Part shown: in pieces, positions 1 to 7,290 of the stretch | Numbering within the stretch: the stretch's first letter is position 1 | How the letters are laid out: each line of letters starts with the position of its first letter | Origin: Acidobacteriota bacterium | Lineage (GTDB): Bacteria; Acidobacteriota; Thermoanaerobaculia; Thermoanaerobaculales; Thermoanaerobaculaceae | Direction of reading: 5' to 3' | Assembly: GCA_003158745.1 (NCBI GenBank) | Contig: PMLC01000039.1 | Coordinates: 1-62,306, forward strand | DNA length: 62,306 nt | The notes under the pieces: model-generated | What the model was told of the DNA's origin: nothing | Seen by the model: the letters and a program-made list of their open reading frames with translations, nothing else | Database searches by the model: none | Position numbers and translations under genes: made by a program

Positions 1-22
1 TGTCAAACTTCCGCTTGGCCAT
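1..22 (-). CDS. tuf: Elongation factor Tu, first seven codons only
   Basis: Read on the minus strand, the window edge begins ATG GCC AAG CGG AAG TTT GAC, giving MAKRKFD, the usual N-terminus of EF-Tu. A purine-rich AGGGAGG ribosome binding site lies upstream. The rest of the gene is outside the window. The call is supported by position: four tRNA genes in the order Thr-Tyr-Gly-Thr directly precede it, the arrangement found upstream of tufB in E. coli. EF-Tu delivers aminoacyl-tRNA to the ribosome. Seven residues alone would not be decisive; the context makes it likely. Confidence 0.8.
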
Positions 23-145
23 GTTTCCCTTGCCTCCCTCTCCCCTGATCTGTTACGGCCGCCGAGACGGCCTTGGCCCGCGAGGTGACGGGCCCCTTTG
101 CCACTGCTCTTTCAGCTGCTCGTCACTCCCCACAGGTGCTGACAA

Positions 146-221
146 TGGAGCCCAGGACCAGATTTGAACTGGTGACCCCGTCCTTACCAAGGACGTGCTC
201 TACCGCCTGAGCTACCTGGGC
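146..221 (-). tRNA. tRNA-Thr (anticodon GGT)
   Basis: The minus strand folds as a cloverleaf: acceptor GCCCAGG/CCTGGGC, anticodon stem CGTCC/GGACG with loop TTGGTAA, and a T arm with TTCAAAT. The anticodon GGT reads threonine ACC/ACT codons. The 3' CCA is encoded. It is the last tRNA of the operon before tuf and corresponds to thrT of E. coli. Confidence 0.97.
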
Positions 222-244
222 CCACGAGAAAGCCTGCGAAGCTA

Positions 245-319
245 TGGAGCGGGAGACGGGATTCGAACCCGCGACCAACAGCTTGGAAGGCTGTGACTCT
301 ACCCCTGAGTTACTCCCGC
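245..319 (-). tRNA. tRNA-Gly (anticodon TCC)
   Basis: Acceptor GCGGGAG/CTCCCGC, anticodon loop CTTCCAA (TCC, glycine GGA/GGG) and T loop TTCGAAT are visible on the minus strand, and CCA is encoded. It occupies the glyT position of the E. coli thrU-tyrU-glyT-thrT-tufB order. Confidence 0.97.
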
Positions 320-335
320 GAGAACGCAAGAAAAG

Positions 336-422
336 TGGTGCGGGCGGATGGATTTGAACCACCGTAGGGCGTTGCCCGGCAGATTTACAGTCTGCTGCCA
401 TTGACCGCTCGGCCACACCCGC
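336..422 (-). tRNA. tRNA-Tyr (anticodon GTA)
   Basis: This is a type II tRNA of 87 nt with a long variable arm (CGGGCAACGCCC region). Acceptor is GCGGGTG/CGCCCGC, anticodon loop CTGTAAA (GTA, tyrosine), and the 3' ACCA is encoded. It occupies the tyrU position in the operon. Confidence 0.97.
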
Positions 423-478
423 ACGCATGACATCGCCGTCGAGGCACCCTGGACCATGGAAAGGCCGCCGTTGCTCAC

Positions 479-554
479 TGGAGCTGGCGATGGGACTCGA
501 ACCCGTAACCTGCGGATTACAAATCCGCTGCTCTACCAGTTGAGCTACGCCAGC
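479..554 (-). tRNA. tRNA-Thr (anticodon TGT)
   Basis: Acceptor GCTGGCG/CGCCAGC, anticodon loop TTTGTAA (TGT, threonine ACA/ACG), T loop TTCGAGT and encoded CCA are all present. It is the first gene of the tRNA-tuf operon, about 80 nt downstream of a recognisable promoter. Confidence 0.97.
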
Positions 555-634
555 CTGCGCGGGAACGAGCACCCGTCCATCCCCTCTGCCAAAGATCTCC
601 CCTCGAGGCACACCTACCCCGGAGGGGGACGGAG

Positions 635-662
635 ATGATACCACTGTACGGAGCAAATGCAA
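635..662 (-). promoter_or_regulatory. Promoter of the tRNA-tuf operon
   Basis: On the minus strand TTGCAT and TATCAT are separated by 16 nt, a good sigma-70-type promoter. Transcription would start about 75 nt before the first tRNA. It lies between the A1 inverted repeat and the tRNA genes, so the operon is insulated from rlmB upstream. Confidence 0.7.
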
Positions 663-675
663 GACCCTTAAGTGA

Positions 676-853
676 GTCGACAGCCTCCGCCCACCCTCCC
701 ACCCGGTTCACAGTTGACAGTTAACAGCTTCCACCCACCCTCCCACCCATTTGACAGTTGACAGTCCCCCACCCGCCCAAGAAACAAACCTGAGGAAGAG
801 GAGGCTGCGAGCTATACGTCTTTGACTGTCAACTGTCAACTGTCAACTGTTAA
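676..853. repeat. Heptad-arm inverted repeat A1 (long form)
   Basis: The left part carries units of the type TTGACAG/TTAACAG plus two C-rich spacers (CCACCCTCCCACCC). The right arm (824-853) is a run of ACTGTCA units complementary to the left arm. The end overlaps the TAA stop of rlmB, which is formed by GTTAACAG of the repeat. The same composite layout recurs at 62126-62306. The element fills most of the space between rlmB and the tRNA promoter. Confidence 0.85.
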
Positions 854-1584
854 CCCTTGGTGGGGAAACGACGGCGCCATTCCCACGCCAGCACTCCGGC
901 AGCTACCGACAGGTTGAGCGACTCCACCTCCCCGGAGATAGGGATCGCCAGGGTGCCGTCGAGCGCCTTCCGGGTCTTCGCACGCAGTCCGCCAGCTTCC
1001 GCGCCCAGGCACAGGACGAGTCGGTCCGGGAGATCGACGCGGTCGAGAGGCGTCCCCCCCGCCTCGGCACCGTACACCCAGAACCCGGCCTCCTTTGCCG
1101 CCAGCGCGAAATCGCCCAGCGCGCCAACATGGGCGATGCGGACCAACGACAGGCTACCGGCGGCGACCTTGGCGGCCGCCCCTCCGAGCGGTGGCGGATG
1201 CGGACCACCCACCACCACGCCGCCGAGACCAAACGCCGCGGCGGTTCGCACCACGGCCCCGAGATTGTGCCCGTCCTCGAGTCCGTCCAGGCCGATCAGA
1301 CAGACCTGCCCCTCGAGACTCAAGAGGGTTTCGGGCTCGGCGAGCGGCGCCGGCGCCAGGCGCGCCGCGAGACCGTTGTGCGCGTTTCCGGCGGCCGCGT
1401 CATCGAGCTTGCGCCTCGGCACCGAGTTGAACCTGACGCCGGCCGCACGGGCGGCGTCTAGCACCTGCCGCGCCCGTGGGCCACCGAGGCCGTCCGCGAT
1501 CCACACGACCTCGACGCGCGCCGCTTCGCGTTCGAGGACGGCCAGCACGGCGTGGAAGCCGACGACCCACTCAGGCTGGCTCAA
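850..1584 (-). CDS. rlmB: TrmH-family 23S rRNA 2'-O-ribose methyltransferase (RlmB-like)
   Basis: The 244-aa product is a SPOUT (TrmH) methyltransferase, which transfers a methyl group from SAM to a ribose 2'-OH, in RlmB of G2251 in 23S rRNA. All three TrmH motifs are visible: LEDGHNLGAVVRT near residue 100, LCLGAEAGGL near 190 and IPISGEVESLNLSVA near 215. The short N-terminal substrate-binding part (VVGFHAV) is also of RlmB type. The start is a TTG overlapping the last codons of ispDF by 14 nt, so translation is probably coupled. The TAA stop is shared with repeat element A1. RlmB is preferred over TrmH or RlmH because of length and the N-terminal domain. Confidence 0.88.
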   Translation of the reverse strand: MSQPEWVVGFHAVLAVLEREAARVEVVWIADGLGGPRARQVLDAARAAGVRFNSVPRRKLDDAAAGNAHNGLAARLAPAPLAEPETLLSLEGQVCLIGLDGLEDGHNLGAVVRTAAAFGLGGVVVGGPHPPPLGGAAAKVAAGSLSLVRIAHVGALGDFALAAKEAGFWVYGAEAGGTPLDRVDLPDRLVLCLGAEAGGLRAKTRKALDGTLAIPISGEVESLNLSVAAGVLAWEWRRRFPTKG

Positions 1585-2713
1585 GGGTCACCACCGCTAG
1601 CGCGGCGAGCCCTTCGCGCCGCCCGACGAATCCCATCCCCTCGCACGTCGTGGCCTTGACGTTCACATCGTCCGACGCGAGGCCCAGCAGTTCGGCGAGC
1701 CGCGCCCGCATCGCCGCGCGGTGCGGCGCGATCCTCGGAGCTTCCGCGAGCAGCGTCAGGTCGCACCCCGCGAGGCACCACCCCCGCTGGGAGGCGAGGG
1801 CGATGGCGTGGCGCACGAAAAGTTCGGACGGCGCATCGCGCCAACGCTCCTCGGAAGGAGGAAAGTGCTCGCCGATGTCGCCGCAGCCGCACGCGCCGAG
1901 GATCGCATCGGTCACGGCGTGAAGGGGGGCGTCCGCGTCGGAGTGCCCGGCCAGACCCATCTCACCGGGGAACCGGATCCCGCAAAGCCAGAGGGGACGC
2001 CCGGCAGCGAAGGCGTGCACGTCGAAGCCTTGCCCGACCCGCGTCCGCCTCGGGAAGATCCCCGCGACGAAGGCGAGGTCGTCGGGGTGCGTGACCTTCA
2101 CGTTCCGGCTGTCCCCATAGACCGCCACGACCGCGCCGCCCTGGCGCTCGACGAGCGCGGCCTCGTCGGTCCAGAACGTATCCCCCGCCGCCTCCCACGC
2201 GCTGCGGAGCAGACCGGCGCGGAACGCCTGGGGCGTGAGCGCGCGGGCCAGTCTGTCGCGTGGTACCGTCGTCTCCACCGTGCCATCCGGGCGCAAGCGC
2301 TTGACCGTGTCGACCACGGGCGTGACGAGAAGAGCCGCGCCGCCCTCGGCGGCTGCAGCCACGACGCGCATCACATCGTCCGGCGGAACGAACGGCCGCG
2401 CGCCGTCGTGGATGACCACGATCGTGTCGTCGGCCGCGTCGAGGGCCGCGAAACCGTTCCTCACGGAGTCCTGGCGGCGCTCCCCGCCGGCCGTGACCCT
2501 GATGGCAAGCTCTTCCCAGCGGGCCCGGACCTGCTCGACCTGGTCGCCCCGCACAACCAGCACCAGAGGCGCATCGGGAAACGGCTTGCGGAGGGCGGCC
2601 ACGGCGCGTTCCAGCACCGACCGCCCACACAGGAGGACCCCGAGTTTGTCCGTCCCGAAACGGGTCGAAGACCCGGCAGCGACGATGATGATGGCTACGT
2701 TGGTTTCCGGCAT
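1571..2713 (-). CDS. ispDF: Bifunctional IspD/IspF enzyme of the MEP isoprenoid pathway
   Basis: This 380-aa fusion joins 2-C-methyl-D-erythritol 4-phosphate cytidylyltransferase (IspD, residues 1-220) to 2-C-methyl-D-erythritol 2,4-cyclodiphosphate synthase (IspF, 223-380). The IspD part has AAGSSTRFG at 12-20 and IHDGARPF at 101-108. The IspF part has GQGFDVH at 227-233 with metal ligands D231 and H233, GHSDADAPLH at 256-265 and the C-terminal CEGMGFVGR. IspDF fusions are known in several phyla; here no IspE lies nearby. dxs, which feeds the same pathway, is in this window at 56140-58059. The gene follows frr after about 100 nt. Confidence 0.95.
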   Translation of the reverse strand: MPETNVAIIIVAAGSSTRFGTDKLGVLLCGRSVLERAVAALRKPFPDAPLVLVVRGDQVEQVRARWEELAIRVTAGGERRQDSVRNGFAALDAADDTIVVIHDGARPFVPPDDVMRVVAAAAEGGAALLVTPVVDTVKRLRPDGTVETTVPRDRLARALTPQAFRAGLLRSAWEAAGDTFWTDEAALVERQGGAVVAVYGDSRNVKVTHPDDLAFVAGIFPRRTRVGQGFDVHAFAAGRPLWLCGIRFPGEMGLAGHSDADAPLHAVTDAILGACGCGDIGEHFPPSEERWRDAPSELFVRHAIALASQRGWCLAGCDLTLLAEAPRIAPHRAAMRARLAELLGLASDDVNVKATTCEGMGFVGRREGLAALAVVTLEPA

Positions 2714-2810
2714 TGCCGTGCCGTGAGACCCCTCGCCGCGCTTCCGGGAGATCCTCCGCGCTGCCTTCGGCTGCGCTCAGGATGTGACCCGGTCCGCGGC
2801 ACGGGTGGGA

Positions 2811-3365
2811 TCACACCTCCAAAATCTCCTTCTCCTTCGCGCCGAGGACATCGCCGATGTGCTTGATGTGCTCGTCGGTGTGTTTTTGGATCTCTTCGAG
2901 CCCGCGGTGCAGGTCGTCCTCCGAGATCTTCTTGTCCTTCTCGAGCTTTTTCAGTTCCTCATTACCGTCGCGGCGGACGTTCCGCACGGCCGTCCGGGCC
3001 CGCTCCGCATACTCGTGGGCGACCTTGACGAGCTCCTTGCGCCGCTCCTGCGTCGGCGTCGGGACCGGAAGCTTGATGACCTTACCGTCGTTCATCGGGT
3101 TCAACCCTAGGTTGGCCTTCTGGATCGCGTGCTCGATCGCAGAGATGAGCGTCGGGTCCCACGGCTGGATCACGATCAGGGCGGGATCCGGCACTGAGAG
3201 GTTCGCGACCTGGTTGAGGGGCGTGGGCGTGCCGTAGTAGTCCACCCGCACCGAGTCCAGGATCCCGAGCGAGGCCCGCCCCGTGCGCACCGTCTTGAGT
3301 TCGTCCCTCAGCGCGTCCAGCGCCTTGTCCATATGAGCCTTCGTCGTCTTGACCGTCTCGCGCAT
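2811..3365 (-). CDS. frr: Ribosome recycling factor
   Basis: The product of 184 aa has the usual RRF length and hallmarks: RTGRASLGILDSV near residue 30, PTPLNQVANLSVPD near 50, and the helical C-terminus. RRF splits post-termination ribosomes with EF-G. I place the start at the ATG at 3365, five nt after the purine-rich site GAGGGAG; a GTG two codons upstream overlaps that site. It is the fourth member of the standard rpsB-tsf-pyrH-frr order, but separated from pyrH by repeat element A2. Confidence 0.96.
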   Translation of the reverse strand: MRETVKTTKAHMDKALDALRDELKTVRTGRASLGILDSVRVDYYGTPTPLNQVANLSVPDPALIVIQPWDPTLISAIEHAIQKANLGLNPMNDGKVIKLPVPTPTQERRKELVKVAHEYAERARTAVRNVRRDGNEELKKLEKDKKISEDDLHRGLEEIQKHTDEHIKHIGDVLGAKEKEILEV

Positions 3366-3450
3366 CGTCACTCCCTCTTACGGTCCCGTCGCCGCGGGGT
3401 CCGCCTTGAGATGCCAACGCGTTCCATTGTATCCGCTCAGGAGGAAGAAG

Positions 3451-3580
3451 TTGACAGTTGACAGTTCACAGTCGACAGTCAGAGGCACGAATCCGGCACC
3501 ACAACGACCGGTAGCGCATCGCGCTCGCAGGCTTTCTCTTGCTTCTGACTGTTGACTGTCGACTGTGAACTGTCAACTGT
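3451..3580. repeat. Heptad-arm inverted repeat A2
   Basis: The left arm (3451-3482) is four 7-nt units of the type TTGACAG. The right arm (3545-3580) is the complement, five units of the type ACTGTCA, separated by a loop of about 60 nt. The element lies inside the pyrH-frr operon and begins 4 nt after the pyrH stop codon. Confidence 0.9.
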
Positions 3581-3584
3581 CGCG

Positions 3585-4292
3585 CTACGAGACGGTGGAG
3601 CCGACGTCCACGCCCAACACCACACGCCTGATGTTGCCAGGCACACGGATGTTGAAGATCTTGATCGGGATCTTCGCGTTCTGGCAGAGCGAGACGGCAG
3701 CGGCGTCCATGATCTTCAGACTGTTCTCGAGCAGGTACTGGTAGCTCGCCTGCTTGAGCAACTTGGCGCCCGCGTCCCGAACCGGATCGGCGGTGTAGAG
3801 ACCGTCCACCTTGGTGCCCTTGAGGAGGGCGTCCGCGCGAATCTCGCTCGCCCGCAGCGCGGCCGCCGAGTCCGTCGTGAAGAACGGGTTGCCTGTGCCG
3901 GCCGCAAAGATCACGACGCGATTCTTCTCGAGATGGCGGATCGCCCGCCGACGGATGAACGGCTCGGCGACCTCCCGGATGTCGATGGCGGTGAGCACGC
4001 GGGTGAAGCAGGCGCGCCGTTCGAGGGCGTCCTGCAGGGCGAGGGCATTGATCACCGTCGCGAGCATCCCCATGTTGTCGCCGGTGACCCGGTCGAGCCC
4101 CTGCTCGGTGGCGGCAATCCCTCGGATGATGTTGCCGCCGCCAATCACGATCGCGACCTCGATGCCGAGGTCGCGCACGTCGGCGATCTCCGCTGCGAGG
4201 ACCGGGAGCACCTCGGGCGCGATCCCGAAAGGCTGATTGCCCATCAGGACCTCGCCCGAGAGCTTGAGGACGATGCGCCGGTAGGGGGTCAT
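3585..4292 (-). CDS. pyrH: Uridylate kinase (UMP kinase)
   Basis: This 235-aa amino-acid-kinase-fold protein phosphorylates UMP to UDP. LKLSGEVL at the N-terminus, VIGGGNIIRG near 45-55, GTGNPFFTTDSAA near 130 and the C-terminal IFNIRVPGNIRRVV match bacterial PyrH. The ATG at 4292 gives the standard N-terminus MTPYRRIVLKLSGE and lies 5 nt after the tsf stop, so translation is coupled. The stop is followed almost at once by repeat element A2. Confidence 0.96.
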   Translation of the reverse strand: MTPYRRIVLKLSGEVLMGNQPFGIAPEVLPVLAAEIADVRDLGIEVAIVIGGGNIIRGIAATEQGLDRVTGDNMGMLATVINALALQDALERRACFTRVLTAIDIREVAEPFIRRRAIRHLEKNRVVIFAAGTGNPFFTTDSAAALRASEIRADALLKGTKVDGLYTADPVRDAGAKLLKQASYQYLLENSLKIMDAAAVSLCQNAKIPIKIFNIRVPGNIRRVVLGVDVGSTVS

Positions 4293-4297
4293 CCCGC

Positions 4298-5158
4298 TCA
4301 CTTCTCGACCGCCGCAGCCCCCTCGCCGAGCTTGAAGCGGAGGAAGCCCTTCACGACCGCGCCTCCGCGCTCCGCCAGCACAGCAGAAACCTTCTTTGCG
4401 GGGTCCTTGACGAACGGCTGGTCCACGAGGCACACCTGCTCGTAGAACTTGGCCACCTTGCCGTCGGCGATCTTCTCGATCACCTGCTCCGGCTTGCCGG
4501 AAGCGGCGGCCTGCGCCTTGGCGATCTCGCGCTCCTCGTTGACGGCCTCGGCGGGCACCTCGTTCGAGGTCACCCATCGCGGCTCGGCGGCCGCGATTTG
4601 CATCGCCACGTCCTTGACGGTCTCATCGTCGGCCGCATCCGAAACCTCGACGATGACCCCGATCTTGCCGCCCATGTGGAGGTACGAACCGATCTTCATG
4701 CCGGGAGCCGCGGCCATGAAGCCAACGCGGGAGAGCAGGATGTTCTCGCCGATGGTGGCGATCTGGCTCCCTATCACATCGCCCACCGTGTGGAGCGGGT
4801 CGGCGGCGTAGCGCGTGGCCTTGACCTTCTCCACGTCCGAGATGCCGTCGGCCGCCACCTGGTCGGCGAGCGCCTGGGCGAACGCCTGGTACTGCTCCGT
4901 ACGGGCGACGAAGTCGGTTTCACAGTTGAGCTCGACCATGCCGGCGCGCCGGCCGTCCTCCGCGACAGCGATGGCCACGAGGCCGTCCTTTGCGGTGCGG
5001 CCGGCCTTCTTGGCGGCTGCGGACAGCCCCTTCTTGCGGAGGATCTTGATCGCCTCCTCCATGTCGCCGTTCGCCTCCTGCAGGGCCCGCTGGCAGTCCA
5101 TCATCCCAGCGCCCGTCTTCTCGCGCAGCTCCTTCACCATCCCAGCAGAAATTGCCAT
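4298..5158 (-). CDS. tsf: Elongation factor Ts
   Basis: EF-Ts exchanges GDP for GTP on EF-Tu. The 286-aa product begins MAISAGMVKELREKTG and carries the signature TGAGMMDCQRAL, followed by the long core domains and the C-terminal LVDQPFVKDPAK. The ATG at 5158 is chosen because GGAGG lies six nt upstream; a start six codons earlier lacks this. It follows rpsB in the conserved order, with repeat element F in the gap. Confidence 0.97.
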   Translation of the reverse strand: MAISAGMVKELREKTGAGMMDCQRALQEANGDMEEAIKILRKKGLSAAAKKAGRTAKDGLVAIAVAEDGRRAGMVELNCETDFVARTEQYQAFAQALADQVAADGISDVEKVKATRYAADPLHTVGDVIGSQIATIGENILLSRVGFMAAAPGMKIGSYLHMGGKIGVIVEVSDAADDETVKDVAMQIAAAEPRWVTSNEVPAEAVNEEREIAKAQAAASGKPEQVIEKIADGKVAKFYEQVCLVDQPFVKDPAKKVSAVLAERGGAVVKGFLRFKLGEGAAAVEK

Positions 5159-5206
5159 CTCGATCCTCCATGACAACGGCCAGGAAGCGCACCCCCCTGG
5201 CCGTGA

Positions 5207-5312
5207 AAAACCGTGGTCCGTGATCAGTGGCCCGTGATCAGAAACGGCCGTTGTCGCTATCGACCCGCTGCCTACTCTCTCAACCTTGCCACGGTTCCAC
5301 GGGCCACGGTGC
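5207..5312. repeat. Heptad-arm inverted repeat F
   Basis: The left arm (5211-5243) reads as 7-nt units GTGGTCC, GTGATCA, GTGGCCC, GTGATCA. The right arm (5288-5312) has CCACGGT, CCACGGG, CCACGGT units. The two arms pair through ACCGTGGnCCGTG. The element fills the rpsB-tsf intergenic region. It differs in sequence from the other classes but shares the same architecture. Confidence 0.65.
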
Positions 5313-5314
5313 TC

Positions 5315-6190
5315 TCAGCGCTTCTCGTACTGCTCGGTCTCCTCGTCGTACTCCTCGAACGTCTCCTCCAGGGAAGGCAGTGCCGCCTCCTCGGTTGCCT
5401 CGGGTGCCGCCTCGGCTACCGCCTCGGCCGGCTGCTGCGGCTGCGCCTCCGTGACCTCGACCGGCGCGCTGGCACGAACCAGTACAGCCTCGGGTTCCGT
5501 CCGGCCCTCGACCATCGCCAGCCCCTCGAGCACCGAGTCGGCAATCCGCGAGGTGAATAGCTTGATGGCGCGGATAGCGTCGTCGTTGCCCGGGATGGGG
5601 TAGTCCACCACGTCCGGATCGCAGTTGGTGTCCACCACGGCAACGACCGGAATGCCGAGCCTGTTCGCCTCGTGCACGGCGTTGTGCTCGTGGTTGGTGT
5701 CGATCACGTACAGCGCGTCCGGCAGCGACTCCATGTCGCGAATGCCGCCGAGGTTCTTCTCCATCTTGGCGCGCTCGCGCTCGAGGTGGACGCGCTCTTT
5801 CTTCGTGATCTGAGCATCCGTGTTGGCGAGCTGGCGCTCGATGTCCTTGAACCGCTCCACGGAGCGGCGTAGGGTCACGAAGTTCGTGAGCGTTCCGCCC
5901 AACCAGCGGTTCGCTACGTAGAACATCCCGCTGCGGGCGGCCTCTTCCTTCACCACGTCCTGCGCTTGCCGCTTCGTTCCAACGAACAGGATTGTGCCGC
6001 CCGTGACCACGAGGTCACGGACGAAGTTGGAGGCTTCTTCGAAGAGCTGCAGCGTCCTCTGGAGGTCAACGATGTAGATCCCGTTGCGCTTTCCGAAGAT
6101 GTAGGGTCGCATCTTCGGGTTCCAGCGCCGGGTCTGGTGACCGAAGTGGACGCCAGCCTCGAGCAGCTCTTTCATTGAGATGGAAGCCAA
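5315..6190 (-). CDS. rpsB: 30S ribosomal protein S2 with acidic C-terminal extension
   Basis: The 291-aa product matches S2 throughout ([54 protein letters not shown]). It is about 50 residues longer than E. coli S2 because of a Pro/Ala/Glu-rich acidic tail (residues about 238-291). Initiation is probably at TTG: an AAAGGAGA site lies five nt upstream and the resulting [13 protein letters not shown] aligns with the start of the family, whereas the first ATG is five codons inside. It opens the rpsB-tsf-pyrH-frr block and follows rpsI after only 35 nt. Confidence 0.97.
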   Translation of the reverse strand: MASISMKELLEAGVHFGHQTRRWNPKMRPYIFGKRNGIYIVDLQRTLQLFEEASNFVRDLVVTGGTILFVGTKRQAQDVVKEEAARSGMFYVANRWLGGTLTNFVTLRRSVERFKDIERQLANTDAQITKKERVHLERERAKMEKNLGGIRDMESLPDALYVIDTNHEHNAVHEANRLGIPVVAVVDTNCDPDVVDYPIPGNDDAIRAIKLFTSRIADSVLEGLAMVEGRTEPEAVLVRASAPVEVTEAQPQQPAEAVAEAAPEATEEAALPSLEETFEEYDEETEQYEKR

Positions 6191-6225
6191 GCGAGTCTCC
6201 TTTCAGGCTCTCCTTCAGGCTTTTC

Positions 6226-6618
6226 CTAACGCTTCGAGAACTGGAACCGACGACGAGCCTTGGGCTGGCCGTACTTCTTGCGCTCAACCTCGCGTGCGTC
6301 GCGCGTGAGGAAGCCGGCGCTCTTCAGCTTCGGCCGCAGCTCGGGGTTGAACTCGAGGAGGGCGCGCGAAAGGCCGTGCCGGATCGCTCCGGCCTGGCCG
6401 GTCATGCCGCCGCCCGCCACGTTGATCACGATGTCGAACTTCTCGTTCGTCTCGGTGATCGCGAGCGGCTGACGGATGACCATCTTGAGCACGCGGTTGG
6501 GGAAGTAGCTCTCGAAGTCGCGGTTGTTGACCTTGATGACGCCGGTGCCCGGACGCAGGTAGACGCGAGCCACCGCGTTCTTCCGCCGGCCTGTCCCGTA
6601 ATACTGGATGCTCGCCAC
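6226..6618 (-). CDS. rpsI: 30S ribosomal protein S9
   Basis: The product is 130 aa, the family's usual length, with [13 protein letters not shown] at the N-terminus, [14 protein letters not shown] in the middle and the basic C-terminal tail ending [11 protein letters not shown] that reaches the ribosomal P site. The GTG start at 6618 is preceded by AAGGAGA at good spacing. It is cotranscribed downstream of rplM, as in most bacteria. Confidence 0.97.
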   Translation of the reverse strand: MASIQYYGTGRRKNAVARVYLRPGTGVIKVNNRDFESYFPNRVLKMVIRQPLAITETNEKFDIVINVAGGGMTGQAGAIRHGLSRALLEFNPELRPKLKSAGFLTRDAREVERKKYGQPKARRRFQFSKR

Positions 6619-6629
6619 GGATGCTCTCC

Positions 6630-7064
6630 TTACCCTTCCGCCTTCACGACCTGCGGCTGCTGCGCCTGGTGGGGGTGTTCCGCTCCGGGGTAGACCTTGA
6701 GCTTCCTGAGAAGCTGGCGGCCCAACCGGTTCTTCGGCAGCATCCCCCAAACCGCAAAGCGCACCAGACGCTCGGGCGACCTATCGCGCAGCTCGCGGGC
6801 GGTCTGCTGGTGCAGGTGCCCCGGATCGCCGGAGTGGCGGTAGTACTTCTTGTCGTCCCACTTGTTGCCGGTCAGTTTGACCTTGTCTGCGTTGACCACG
6901 ATCACGAAATCGCCCGTGTCGAGGCCCGGCGTGAAAATCGCCTTGTGCTTGCCGCGCAGAAGCGTCGCCACCTTCGTGGACAGGCGCCCGAGCACGACAT
7001 CGGCCGCGTCGATCACGTACCAGTCGTGACGGATTTCACCCTGTTTCGGCACGTACGTCTTCAT
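6630..7064 (-). CDS. rplM: 50S ribosomal protein L13
   Basis: The 144-aa product begins [20 protein letters not shown] and contains [25 protein letters not shown] and [11 protein letters not shown], all L13 hallmarks. The start is taken at 7064 by alignment with the family; an adjacent upstream ATG (7067) is also possible, and a GGAG site serves either. It is the first gene of the long minus-strand translation block, behind a strong promoter. Confidence 0.97.
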   Translation of the reverse strand: MKTYVPKQGEIRHDWYVIDAADVVLGRLSTKVATLLRGKHKAIFTPGLDTGDFVIVVNADKVKLTGNKWDDKKYYRHSGDPGHLHQQTARELRDRSPERLVRFAVWGMLPKNRLGRQLLRKLKVYPGAEHPHQAQQPQVVKAEG

Positions 7065-7128
7065 CATCGGCTCTCCACTCGCCCGTCGAAACCCACGCGA
7101 GGCAAACCCCTCCTCGCAAGGGACGGAG

Positions 7129-7157
7129 ATGCTAACCCGGTGGCTCGGATCTGTCAA
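7129..7157 (-). promoter_or_regulatory. Promoter of the rplM-rpsI block
   Basis: On the minus strand a perfect TTGACA is followed after 17 nt by TAGCAT. Transcription would begin near 7122, leaving a leader of about 58 nt before rplM. It is the strongest -35/-10 pair in the window and may drive everything down to rlmB. Confidence 0.75.
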
Positions 7158-7290
7158 GCGCGGCAGGCACATTCAGAGGTAAAGTCGGAGCGAGCCCGCG
7201 GCAACCGATTGACCGCCAACCCTGCGCCCCGGAAGTGCGTATCATACCGTAGTACCCCCGCCGCAGGCGCGGGCCGCGGGAGGACTCACG

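Noticed and set aside
676-853. Possible CRISPR array in the TTGACAG-type repeats
   Set aside because: Units are 7 nt without unique spacers, are paired with complementary arms and no cas genes are present.
2714-2810. Repeat or regulatory element between frr and ispDF (CTGCCTTCGGCTGCGCTCAGG)
   Set aside because: A short palindrome-like string is present, but no second copy in the window and no clear stem beyond a few bases.
7065-7128. Ribosomal-protein autoregulatory leader or riboswitch before rplM
   Set aside because: The leader is only about 58 nt and I could not draw a convincing conserved structure from sequence alone.
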